Positions 46,843 to 57,932 of a DNA stretch of 64,000 nucleotides are shown here, piece after piece. Position 1 is the first letter of the stretch. Each line of letters starts with the position of its first letter. This DNA is from Lentinula raphanica (lineage: Eukaryota > Basidiomycota > Agaricomycetes > Agaricales > Omphalotaceae): NCBI GenBank assembly GCA_027919835.1, contig JANVFP010000004.1:868001-932000 (forward strand), in the 5' to 3' direction. The notes under the pieces were generated by a model, which did not search any database, was not told the origin of the DNA, and saw nothing but the letters and a program-made list of their open reading frames with translations. The translations under genes were made by a program, and so were the position numbers.

Positions 46843-48927
46843 ATGGGCTACACCACGACAGAAACGATCAGCTCTGCTAATGATCTGTTAGCTGCACACT
46901 CTGCCCTTATTTCCAAGGCTAGGCAATCTCAACAGAACCATCGCCAGAAACTACATTCGATCCAGTCTCCTGTGGTTGTCGAGCTTCTACGACTCCCTCT
47001 CATTCCATCACCTGCATCCGCTCCCTCTTCTCCCACAGAGGAGGTACCGCCTCAGCAGAACAAAGCACCACCCCTTAGGTCAGATTTACCTCCAGCAAAA
47101 CGTGCACGGGCTGCACGGTATATGAACTACGTTCCAGAGGAGGAAACCATCCGTAACGATTACTCACAGCGTTATGTTGATGGTGGTGAATGGCCGCAGA
47201 ACTGGGTCCTGGGTGCCGAGCCAGAGCATCGTTTCGAGGAGTGAGATGCATGAATCAAACGTTTTCTGTTGCACAATGACTGAATGACGACGATACGCAG
47301 ATATCCGAAACAACAACGATTATTGAATCTAAAGAAAGCTTCAGTCGCTAATTACTCCCTACCACCTTCCTATCTACCCTATGCTGAACTCAATAGCTTG
47401 ATCCCGAGCAAGTTCGACGTCATCCTTCTCGATCCACCTTTTTCGTCTTCTTTCACTTGGGACCATCTGCAGGAACTTCCCGTACCCTCTCTTGCCGCTG
47501 ACCCGAGTTTTGTCTTTCTCTGGGTTGGGAGCGGAGCTGGTGGCGGTTTAGAGCGCGGGAGAGAAGTCCTCGCCAAGTGGGGGTATCGGAGATGCGAGGA
47601 CGTAGTATGGGTCAAGACAAACCATATGAGCAATAAAGGACCGGGAGTATGGCTTTTTGCGTTGTAAATCTGAACACGAAGCTCAAAGTTCATGCCCTAG
47701 ACTGACCCCGCTACCACTTCTCTGCTCACACGGACGAAACAGCATTGCCTGATTGGTATCCGTGGTACTGTTCGACGTTCGACTGACAGCTGGTTCGTAC
47801 ACTGTAATGTTGGTGAGTCCTCGAAAAACTTTTTCTTCCATCAAAAACTCCTAGCCCGTGGATTCGGGTCCCTGATTTTTTTCCCTATCTGACAAGACAC
47901 GGACGTGATCATCTGGGAGGGCGACCCATGCGATCCCACACGCAAACCTCCTGAGATGTACACTCTGATAGAAAATTTCTGTCTTGGGATTCGCAGACTG
48001 GAAGTCTTCGGTCGAGCTTCCTCTTCTCTCAGGCGTGGTTGGGTTACTGTTCTAGGACAGCTCGAAGAAGACCAACTTCACAAGACCCATGGACTCGGTC
48101 AGAGCGTGTTCGTCGAAGGCGACGAGGGAGGAGAAGCCACGAAGTGGGAACGCGAATCTTGGGAAACTCGAATCAAAGAATTAGTAGACGGAGGGAAGCC
48201 TGTCGTGCCAATGACTGCTGATATCGAAGCTCTCAGACCCAAGTCGCCGTTCCGACCTGGAGCTGGGGGGACGCCTAATAATGGTTCAACGGGAAGTGCT
48301 CCCGCTAGAGCGCTTGGACCGAGTGGCGTCCCAATGGGAATACCCCACTCGGCCATGGGCCCACGGATGAACCTCAGCGGTGGCTTCAATCAACTTCCCC
48401 ATGGTCAAGGCTTAGGAGTTATGCCAAATGCTGGGCAGAATCAGCTCATGGGCTCGCAGGCTATGTCTGGAGGTCGGATGGGTGTTAATATGAATATGCA
48501 TGGGCTTGGGATGGATATGGGAAACGAGATAAATATGGAAGGCATGTTAGGAGCTTGGCCAGGGATGGTAGGTGGACTAGGTAATATGAATTTCATGGGT
48601 AATTTGGGAAATATGGCGAATATGGGTATGGGCAATATTCCTTCTGGTATGGGTGGTTTAGGCGGGGGTATGGAGATGGCGAACCCTAGTATGGGAGACA
48701 TGAATGGTATGGACAACACAGGCATGGGTCTTCATGGTCAGCCAGGTGGTCTCAACGGAATGGCCATGTTTAATCCAACAGCGATGAGTGGCATGGGCTG
48801 GGGCGAACAAGGCTTCGGAATGGATAACAATACGTGGGAGGGCGAAAACATGATGAATGTCAATATGAACGGCGGCATGGGTATGAACATGAGTGGAACA
48901 ATGCCAGGAATGGGTCAGTGGGGATAA
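46843..48927 (+). CDS. MT-A70 family protein, METTL14/Kar4-like
   Basis: Four exons (46843-47240, 47301-47646, 47701-47812, 47897-48927) join to 1887 nt, 628 residues. A coiled N-terminal segment precedes the MTase fold: [78 protein letters not shown], then [20 protein letters not shown] and [18 protein letters not shown]. The order and the RRSTD...ENFCLG blocks are those of METTL14/Kar4, the RNA-binding partner of the m6A methyltransferase. The motif IV position reads DPPF rather than METTL3's DPPW or human METTL14's EPPL. The last ~230 residues are Met/Gly/Asn-rich low complexity ([20 protein letters not shown] and similar), replacing the RGG tail of animal METTL14. Start chosen at the first ATG of the open frame. 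Confidence 0.88.
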
Positions 48928-50816
48928 GGTGTACTGCTAATGGTATATTTGGAAAGTCTCCTTCGGTTTTTTTTCGTATCCTCTTATAAATACAGCTCAG
49001 TTAATTCGAGCCTTACATTTTCGGACGTCACTCTCATTCCCGCCTTAAATACGAACTCGATTCACGACCATAATCGCTGAGTGTTAACATTCGCTCACTT
49101 CGATTGAAAAAATATCAGGGTAATATCAGGCTCCGAAGTTCTCGAGTTGTGTTTTTACCAATTTCCCCGACCGGTAGTGTCCATCCAATGAGTGAGGATC
49201 ATTTTGCCTTGGGTAAATCAATCGACATAGATAACACAATGTGAGCGAGCTCTCCATGGATCAGTCCTTCTACACGTACACCACCCACGAACTTTCGCCA
49301 TTATGCAGATTTTGCAAATCTCAGTGGTCTTCCTCAGGATCTTGAGATGATTCTCGAGCATTGCGCAGTGAGATCCTGATATGATGCCTTGCCTAGGATT
49401 TTGGGATCCCGCTGGAATTTGCCACACGGCTTGTCCTTGAGCCTCCTTTGGCCATAACTGGATGATGTTACAAATATCATGTCGATTGGTACTTACAGTA
49501 TATACTTCAGCCTGAGCTTTTGGCCAAGCGACCTCTCGGTGTACTTAATGCAAGAATGGTCACCAGTGAGAAATAGAGTATTCATTATTTCTGAATTGCG
49601 AGTTCTTTCTCGGGAGCCCTTCAAAGCCTATAAAGCCTGTAAGATCTACCACCTGAGCTTCAGACCATCCTGCTCATATATGGTCGCAAAAGTTCGTAGT
49701 GGAGTTGTGGACGAAAATGCGACACCACATTGCAATCATTTCCACGCTTGCGGCTCAGTGAGTCTCGAGAAGACTGAAAAGCTAATTTCTGCCTACTACT
49801 TGCCACCACACCACCTCATCACGACATCGCCCACCTTTCTGATTCGCCTTTGACTTAGTGTAACTTCGGCTGTCTTGCGTTCTCGAGGCTTGAGCTACAG
49901 GTCTGACTCGGGAAACTACCTAAGCCTTTGACTGGGCCAGTGTTATTCAACAAGTTCAAGACCCGTTCAAGACCGTGCCAAGGCTCTCACTGGGCTCTCA
50001 TAATACATGTAAGTAGAATTTGGCCCAGGAATCATCGGGTCATCGAGCACCTTATCACTGGTGTTCTCTGGTGTCCTGAAAATCGGTAAGTCGAAATTCC
50101 CGACGTGTTTCTTTCCCAAATTCTCTTTTTGGCACGATGATTCCCTCTTGATGGTACAGACCTGTAGGTACTCCACATTCCGAGTCGGGTCTCTTCAATT
50201 CGATATGGCAGAGCATAAACTGTTTTGGTCAGCTCTTCGTAATAGGTATTCATCAGAGCCTGGTCTCTGGTTTTGTCCTCCCAGTTGGCATCTGAAGCTG
50301 TGCGGATTTGAAGGTTTGAAGAATCCGTTCGTATATGCCGCCGCATATGCGCTCATATGCGTCGGGAACGATCAATTTTGATTTGAATGGTTGGGAGAAC
50401 ACAAACTGTGTAAGTACCAATACTATCTGTTTTCAGCTTTTCTACTGGCGGGCTCTCTTTCCGCCTGTCTATACTCTTCTATACTTTGAGCAGCTTCGAG
50501 TATGACCATTTCCACCTGGGGATATTTCAAGGTTTTTGAACTCGCGGTCGTCGTATACAATCACGGACATGTACAAATCTATGTTCATTCTGAGCTTGAA
50601 AATCGACCCTCTCTAGTTGGGAAAGAGAATGTCGTGAGAATAAGGACTCCACCGCTTTGTTGCGCTCCCTACTCGACGACGAGCAAGACGCGCTTTGAAC
50701 GCCCTTTCCTCCTTTCCTGAATTTTGTACGGCTTTTTTTGAGAATTTTCCTATTTCGTTGAACTGACCCATGCGCTCCAGACGCGTCTTGTGATCCCTGC
50801 TTCAATTGGAAACACA
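48928..50816. other. 1.9-kb stretch without a supported gene
   Basis: A plus-strand frame at 49479-49853 (124 codons) has no domain and poor codon structure. Small local duplications are visible: GTTCAAGACC twice near 49952-49974, and a GCATATGC-rich palindromic patch at 50330-50361. The last 300 bp should hold the promoter of the chromodomain gene. Confidence 0.5.
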
Positions 50817-52352
50817 ATGCCACCCGTTCGAACCCGTTCATCATCTCGAGATACTATCATCGCTTCCTCGAGCACACTTGTGTCTAACACCTATACATTC
50901 ACACCAGAATCAACGCTCACGCCCCTAGAGAGTAGTGACGAAGACGATACTCAGACTCAGTTGCCACCCAAAAAGCAGACTCCTTCCTCGCTCAAAGCAG
51001 ATCGCAGACCGGCTTCTAACCGTACTCAGCGTCCTAAACCAGCAGCACAGCGAACCATCACCATCAACGGCCATCTGCTAACGCCGACAATTGTTTTTGA
51101 CACATTCTGGCGCTGGTGCGCCGAACGTAAATCCATTGATGACCGTCGTCGAGCTGGAGAGCCTTATCCGTGAGTTATCTCTTCTTTCTTCAAGCTTTTC
51201 ATATATATAGTAGCTGATGTAATTGTTAACGTCTTCAGGTGGACCAATGATAAAGTTTTGCGAACGAAGTTCTTCTGCAACACATATCGCGTTCTCGATA
51301 AAACATCTCAATTCATCATTGCCGAAGTTGTCCAAAAAGGCTCACAGGAGCCGGTTGAAATTGTATTTCGGGTCTTCCTATTCAGTATCTTCACCAAGAT
51401 CGAGACATGGCAGTGGCTGGAGGAGAGACTTGGTTCGATCACCTGGAAGGACTATAGTCGAGAGAGATACACAGCACTGCTGGCAAAGAGGGCTCAGACA
51501 CACACCTTGTATACTGGCGCTTTTCAATCTCCCGGTCCAAAGTGGGAATTCCAAGAGACCTACAGAAACCATTTGCTCCTCCTCGAGACGATTATGGCAA
51601 ACGACCTCGCCGGAAAACTGCAGAAGTTCAAGACCATGGGAGATGCCTATGCCTATATCGCCTCGTTTCCTAGTATGGGAGACTTCAAATCCTATCAACT
51701 CTTGCTGAATCTCTCGTATTCCTCCGTCATCAACTTCTCCGGGAACGACTTTGTTATTCCTGGAATTGGTGCCGTTTCTGGGCTTGCGAAAATGTTTGGC
51801 AAAAGCATCGAGGAGGCAGCCAGAGTCGATCCAAACGTTCGTATCGCCGTCATCAGATACATGATGGAAACTCAACAACAGCATTTTCGAAGGCTCAACC
51901 TGGATTTCTCAGGCCTCGGGCCTGATCAGTTGCCGATGGAATTGGCTGATATCGAGCATGCGATATGCGAGGTGGATAAATATTCACGCAAAGTGCACCC
52001 TCATATCGTTGATAACAAGAATAAGAGGACAGAGCTCAGAAGAAACTGGACACCTTCGGGCGACCCGTATCCTGCTAAGCCAGTTCTTCCGGATGCTTGG
52101 TCTCACGCCCGACGCAAAATTACGAAAAGTTGTGTTCGAATTCCTGCCGTTGAGAAGCGGTGGGCGGTAGAGAAAATCCTGACACATCGTATTATCAAAG
52201 GTCGGACAGAGTTCAATGTTCATTGGTACGGTTACTCTTCCAAGGATGATACTTGGGAACCGGTAGAGACGTTGTTCGAGGATACGCCAGAAATGGTCAA
52301 TGCTTATTGGACAAAGCACTTTGGTAAATGCTACTTGAGCTTGAAGGCTTGA
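50817..52352 (+). CDS. HMUDK_hel-type base-modification-related domain fused to a chromodomain
   Basis: Two exons (50817-51169, 51239-52352; 69-nt intron) join exactly in frame to 488 residues. Residues ~1-80 are a Ser/Thr-rich acidic then basic tail. Residues ~90-350 form an all-helical domain: TFWRWCAERKSIDDRRRAGE, PYPWTNDKVLRTKFFCNTYR, VLDKTSQFIIAEV, VFRVFLFSIFTKIETWQWLE, SMGDFKSYQLLLNLSYS, and FVIPGIGAVSGLAKMFG. This matches the pattern of the 5-hmdU DNA kinase helical / amino-acid:DNA transferase-like family predicted in thymine-hypermodification systems. Near the C-terminus WAVEKILTHRIIKGRTEFNV and YSSKDDTWEPVETL is a classic chromodomain; the cage position preceding VEKIL is W. So a DNA-base-acting domain appears tethered to methylated-histone recognition. 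Substrate and catalytic activity are unknown. Confidence 0.85.
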
Positions 52353-52881
52353 TACGGTTACGATCTATCCCTCTCTTTCGTTTCACGATTATGCTTGTTT
52401 TTCATCTGCTTTTCATGCTTATGATTATTCTACAAACCCTTTGATCATAATCCGATGCCTACTTATGCAAGTCTCTTCGTTGGTATCCTCTACGAGTCTC
52501 CACCTTGATCATGAATATTAGAACGGTTCATGGCACTTTATTTTTTAATGTAGTCACTAGTATACTGATGTCAACGGCACTATGCAACTGGAAAGATGGA
52601 AATGTCGTTCAGAATCGAAATACAAGTTGTACAACAAAATGGGATGTATATCATGGGAGTTTTTGCGATGATATAAGTTAAGTATTGGTTGCAACATGAG
52701 ATGATACAGCAAAGTACAGAGCAGTGCGGCCAAATTTTTTGAGGTAATGACAGTAGGAACAATAGATAAAAAGTGGAAATGGAGAGGAAAGAAGAGAAAG
52801 AGAAAAACAGCATGAAATATAAGTATGACAAGAGAGAGAGAGAGAACGGACACACACGTATACCTCTACATGATATCTATA
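52353..52881. other. convergent spacer with a GA microsatellite
   Basis: 3' flanks of the chromodomain gene and the copper-fist gene. AT-rich, with an (AG)7-type run at 52831-52845. No gene. Confidence 0.55.
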
Positions 52882-54719
52882 TTAGAAATAACACAATTGA
52901 TCGGGCAAGGAACTTGGCGAAGAGGAAGAGGGATACGAAGAGTAACCCCCATCGTTGGCACCACCGCTGGTGCCAGTTGGTTGGTAGTACAAAGAGGTAG
53001 GAACGACATCCCGCTTCAACCCACTCTTATCACTGACTTCGGACTCCGAAGTAGAATCCGAGGCAGACATAGATCCGGCACGACTGCGATTCATGTTCAC
53101 GCCAGCAAGTTCTGCAGACAACGAACCCATCTCTAACCGTGAATCGAGCGAGTCCGCGGGAGGCGGGACGCTATCGTACTGAAGACTGGAACGATAGCTG
53201 TACTCGGGACTGTACCTAAGGAGATCAGGATTCAGAGACGGCTTGATGTCCACAATCTCCGTATCATCGAAATTGGGAGGCAAATCATCCGGGGTACGGA
53301 TCCGTAGATCTCCGTTGGCGTTGTACACGACTTGACGGGGCTCGGCGTATGGGAGACGAGAAGATGATGTTTTGTTGGTGGGGAACACGTATACCTGTTT
53401 GATCCACGCATCGATTACACCGTTCTCATTATTGTTGTATATTGATAAGTTGTTGTTGGGAGGAGGAGGAGGAGGATGTGCATCCATCTGAGAGGAAGAA
53501 TACATGGAAGAGTCGTAACAAGCCCTGCATTCGGGCTGAGTGCAATTCATCTGCGAGTGAGACATCTGGGGAACACATGTCGGGCATGTGCAAGGATCGT
53601 CCGAGCCATTGACCGACACATCTGACGGAGGTAATTGGAAAGTATCCCAGTCTTCAACCTTCACAGGAAAGCCAAATCGCTCGTTGGTCTGGAGCGATGA
53701 GGAGGCGTTGTCGAAGCTCAAGCGAGGGTTTGAGTACCTCCGCTCGCTCTGATTTGGCGGGAAGTCCTGATTCAGGACTGAAGATTGGGATGGCTGCGCA
53801 AGATACAGATCGGGATGATTAGGGTGAGCATAATCGTAGGCTCTTCCGTACGGGCTATAGAGCGAGTTTTCGTGTTGGTGGAGGTTATGGCGAGACATAC
53901 TGCCAGATGATACTTCGTGGCCGTGTGGTTTCGACATCACATTCCGAAACTCTGGAAGGCGACCTCGGGACGAAGACTGCGAGTCCAGAGAGCCTAGTGA
54001 GTCCGATGAGCGGGACGGGAAGAGCGTGAAAGATTCAGCTAGCGCCGAGGAGCTGCTTGGATCCCTTTTGTTGCTGCCTCTCGACGCCCTCCGGGACAGC
54101 GAGCATCGACAGTTTCCTCCAGCGTGCCTGCAGGAAGAGAGACTGCCTGGATAGCACGAGGCATCATGATGAGTTCTATCTAGAATACGACGAAGGTTAA
54201 CAACGTACCGAATTCCGAGTCGGAAGACGTTTCTGAAAGATGCTGGGTTGCGAGTGACACCTGAGGCAGCCCATTAGGGAACGCAGGTTTCTGCAAGGTT
54301 TTGCTCAAGCCTGTGGAGAGTCCATTGAGAATAAGGTTAAGCTACACATCAAGGGGCATGAGATGAAACGACGCGCGAACCTTTGAGATTACCACTGGAA
54401 GCTCGTTCACTCCCGTCTCTCTTGGGACAAATGCATTTGACATGCACTTGTTTCGTTTTGCGTAGCTCTCGACACTGTTCACATTGAGTGACGGGTCGGC
54501 CTTTCTTTTTTATCTCGTACAGGGCTCGATCGGTGTGCTTGCATCCACTCGAACGATGACCCTTGATGCAGGTTTCGCTGAGTCAATCCGATTAGTTGAT
54601 GATATTACACACAATGACGACGAGAAGATTTACCAGGCGTACTTCTTGTCGTTAAATAAAACCTTCGAGAACGAAGATCAGTGAAAAAATAGACGTTGAG
54701 ACAGGATGGAGCATACCAT
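52882..54719 (-). CDS. copper-fist transcription factor
   Basis: Five exons fit: 54717-54719, 54634-54662, 54381-54577, 54209-54310, 52882-54146, totalling 1596 nt (531 residues). Exon 1 is only the ATG. The protein begins MVLFNDKKYACETCIKGHRS, then SGCKHTDRALYEIKKKGRPV and TQCEQCRELRKTKQVHVKC, a complete copper fist. The zinc ligands C11, C14, C23 and H25, and the KKGRP minor-groove motif, are in the canonical positions. Downstream are two Cys-rich clusters, SCRHAGGNCRCS and CTCPTC...CTQPECRAC, which may sense copper as the C-rich repeats of Ace1/Mac1/Cuf1 do. The rest is Ser/Pro-rich and activation-domain-like. It should regulate copper uptake or detoxification genes; which of the two cannot be told. 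Confidence 0.93.
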
Positions 54720-56812
54720 TTTGGTGTTGGGCGTGAAAATTGATAAAATATGCAGAGAAAGCGCGTCTTCCAGCGACGTGCGCTGTGAAAGTAGATACAC
54801 GAACGAGATGGCGAACTAAAGTGAAGATTGTTCGCGCATGGTGGTTATAAGAAAAAGGATGTCTGTTTGCACCAATTGACAGGGCCGATCCTTTGAACCT
54901 GTGCACGGATGAAGTAGGGTTTGGTTTATCGGCAAAGGAGAAAAGATTTGATCGAAGAAGTGTTGACTTATAGACAATGGTTCTATTGGTGGTAAAGCAA
55001 AAAACAAAGTACATTTTGTTTTTTCGCCCAAAATTCTCAAAGCTTCAATTGTATACTTTCCTAAGAAGGGATTCTTTTAGAGCTAAAAAACTCTTTATCG
55101 ATCCCTTCTTTGCTCCGCTTAGGGATCCACATCATGCAGCATCTGGGGCCCCAGGGCGAAAAAAAAGATCGATGCGCCTGACTAGAGTGAGGCTGTACCA
55201 AGGTCGCTAGCAACGGGTCACAGCCTCGACTAATCGTCCAACCAGAAACGAAGACATACCGACACCAGCCGACACCCTCCGACAAAACCCATTTGCGTGT
55301 TTTTGGCCGCCTACCCTCGTAGATGGTGGCGCTCGAACAATTGTGCCCTTTGCATCATAAGGTGGGTAACGGCCGTGAAATCGTGTCAGAATTTCAATGG
55401 CAGCTGTAACGAGCATATGGAAAGTGAAAACTGGACCATCTCTATCTTACAGTCATGGCTCACCATTAAGCCAGATACTCAGATAGCTCCATCCCACCAA
55501 GGATAATGCACGTAAGTGTGAACACATACGCGTGCCACAATCAAGAACGCTCCGATAGCAAATGATTACCAGTGCGTCAGACGCTCGGCGGCGGGCGTAG
55601 CTGTGGACCTGAAATTGGCGTGAATCACTTTGACATCCAGCTCTAGATTATGTGCGTCTACTGACCACAGCTGACCACCCACCTTAGCATAACAGGGGCC
55701 CAACGCCCTGTGAATGGGACGCAATGATTTTCGTGGAAAATTCGAACTGTGAACATATCTCTCGGGTGTTTGGTGTTTGATATCTTTCGATGGCAAGCCC
55801 AACGTGACAGTCAATCCCATATTTGTTTTACCCAGAAGCTTGAGTTTGAGGTTGGTGATGAGCATGCGGATGAGCAGCATGGAACAAGTGATGCGTATCA
55901 TTGACTGCTGCGTTTAGGCTTGGTCCGCTTGGAAGCCATATGTATCTTCAATCTGCTTTGGGAAAGCGTCTCAATTAGACATAGAAAAAAAAATTATGTT
56001 CCTATCCAGACCTATCTTCGTTCGGGCTTCGGGTTTCAGGTGTGGGCGGGAGCACATCATGTGTGATAGGATGAGAACTTAGAGGAAGTATAGAGAAGTC
56101 CGTCGGGGGTTGCCAATCGAATTCTGAAGCTCCGTAGTAAGTGGTCTTGCCCGGGTCCTGCTTGGATTCTGCTAGATGTAGATGGATCATGGTAGACGTC
56201 CAGAATTCATGTCGAGTCTCGACGGGCGAACAACGTGTAAATACTTAGATCGAAGAAGACTACTTTGCATATTTTTGTATGAGTCGAACGCCCGCCGCGC
56301 CAGAGACTCGTGGAACGACTGTCAAGTAGACTTGAGCACCGCTATACGAATGTCTTCATGTGAAGTTAATCAGAACTCCATGAAACCTCATGTTGTCACG
56401 AACACTGCAAAAAGCAGAATAAGGAAAAGGCTCCATTAGTTCTAAATGGCCTGAACATTGAGTCCGTCAATCTAGAAAGCTGACATTGTCAGTTGCGTAT
56501 AGTGGAAGGTCAACAAGTTCTTGAGCTCCTCACTTCTAAGTTCACTTCTAGGCCTAAAGCTTTGAAGGCCTGCTGATGCATACGAATTGAGAATGACTCC
56601 GAAAAGCTTGATAAGACTCCAATTGTTTGCTCGAACAGTTCTGAGTAGTGGAAGACAGAAAACAACAAGATGAATTGTGTTAAGCTCGGTGGTGGAAGAG
56701 AAGAATGTCGATGAAATTATCATGGGACAACCACTTCGGCTTGTTTGTCGGCAACAACTTCAAGCTGCTCTTTCCATACCCTCATCACGATCTACTCTGA
56801 CCTCCACCGCGC
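54720..56812. other. 2.1-kb divergent intergenic region
   Basis: Between the copper-fist and SFT2 starts. Minus-strand frames at 55566-55901 and 56002-56190 (the latter Pro-rich, PPTPETRSPNEDRSG) might be exons of a small unrecognised gene, since a short open frame MASKRTKPKRSS lies between them, but a consistent splice model was not found. Confidence 0.45.
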
Positions 56813-57785
56813 ATGGCTCCAAATAACACATCCTCAACAGAACAGACCTTTCGTACGAATCTCTCCCAGTTTGCTTGGGCGAGAGGCACCACAGATGACT
56901 CCCAACGTTCTCAGCAACAACCACAAAATCAGTCCGGTTCTAATCCTTTTGCAAGGTTCTACAATGCTGTAGCCGGGGACTACATCCCACTTCGGTCAAA
57001 TGAGAGGTCAAATGAAGATGATGCTTGGCTGGCACTGTCCAGATGGGAAAGGTGCTACCACACGCTCGATGTTGTCGTGTAGTTAACGTCAATACTACAG
57101 ATTATTAGGATTTGGAGCGTGTCTTCTTGGGGCTGCTGTGTGTTTCTTTGTCGCGTTCCTCACCATGCTACGGTACGCTGGTATTCATCTCGTTCCTCTT
57201 CGGCCGCCGACTCGTTTGCCCTTTCCCTGATTGCAGGCCATCGAAGTTTGCACTAGCGTTCAGGTACTTAGGACCTCGAGGCTTACAGTTACGACAGGCT
57301 TACAGATCGTTTTAAACAGTTTAGGTAGCTTGCTGGTCATGATTGGGTTATTCCTTCTCTCTCTTTCGTCTGAAATACAGAATCTCACGCGAAGAAAACA
57401 GCTTTTCAGTCCTAATAGGTCCTGTGAATCACCTCAAGCATTTGATATCGAAGGAACGATTACCATTCACTTTCATCTATTTTGGGAGTCTCGGCGCCAC
57501 CTTATACTGCTCTCTAGGCGTACGTTTGCCGCAAAAGTTTGTGATCTTCATGTTATTCACTCATCTGTGTACTTCGTAGTTGCACTCTTTCTTTGGGTCC
57601 CTGATAAGTGGGTTAGTGCAGGTGCGTACCAAAAACAATACGTGGCTGGTGTCCAAATGTTGAGACCGTTCCAGATTGTTGCATTGGTAGCATATGTCCT
57701 CGCATACTTCCCAGGTGGAACGCAAACGTTACGGCTTGGTGGTTCGCTTGCTCTTCGTGGGGCTGGAAATCTGCTACCTCGATGA
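56813..57785 (+). CDS. SFT2: SFT2-family Golgi vesicle transport protein
   Basis: Seven exons (56813-57051, 57101-57172, 57237-57263, 57320-57346, 57402-57519, 57580-57621, 57675-57785) sum to 636 nt, 211 residues. The N-terminal ~75 residues are polar and cytosolic ([18 protein letters not shown]). Four hydrophobic segments follow: [60 protein letters not shown] and [15 protein letters not shown]. Between helices 2 and 3 is [18 protein letters not shown], the conserved SFT2 loop (GPVKQLKKMF in animals). Ends with [22 protein letters not shown]2 proteins act in retrograde endosome-to-Golgi fusion. Two internal exons are only 27 nt each. Converges with Nup192, spacer 147 bp. Confidence 0.92.
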
Positions 57786-57932
57786 AATCTCATAGCCATA
57801 TATCAGTGTTGGAGTTCGTAATCTGTATAAACTATAATATGACTCCTCTTGCATCGAGATACACAAAGCATGAACAATCGTTACAACTCTTCAGCTTCAG
57901 CAGCGATCTGACTGGAACTTCCCCATCGGATG

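Noticed and set aside
49479..49853. Possible gene of 124 codons
   Set aside because: Composition is not protein-like and nothing supports it.
54180..54208. A 29-nt intron in the copper-fist gene
   Set aside because: It keeps frame but is too short; a 62-nt intron (54147-54208) with a better acceptor keeps the same frame.
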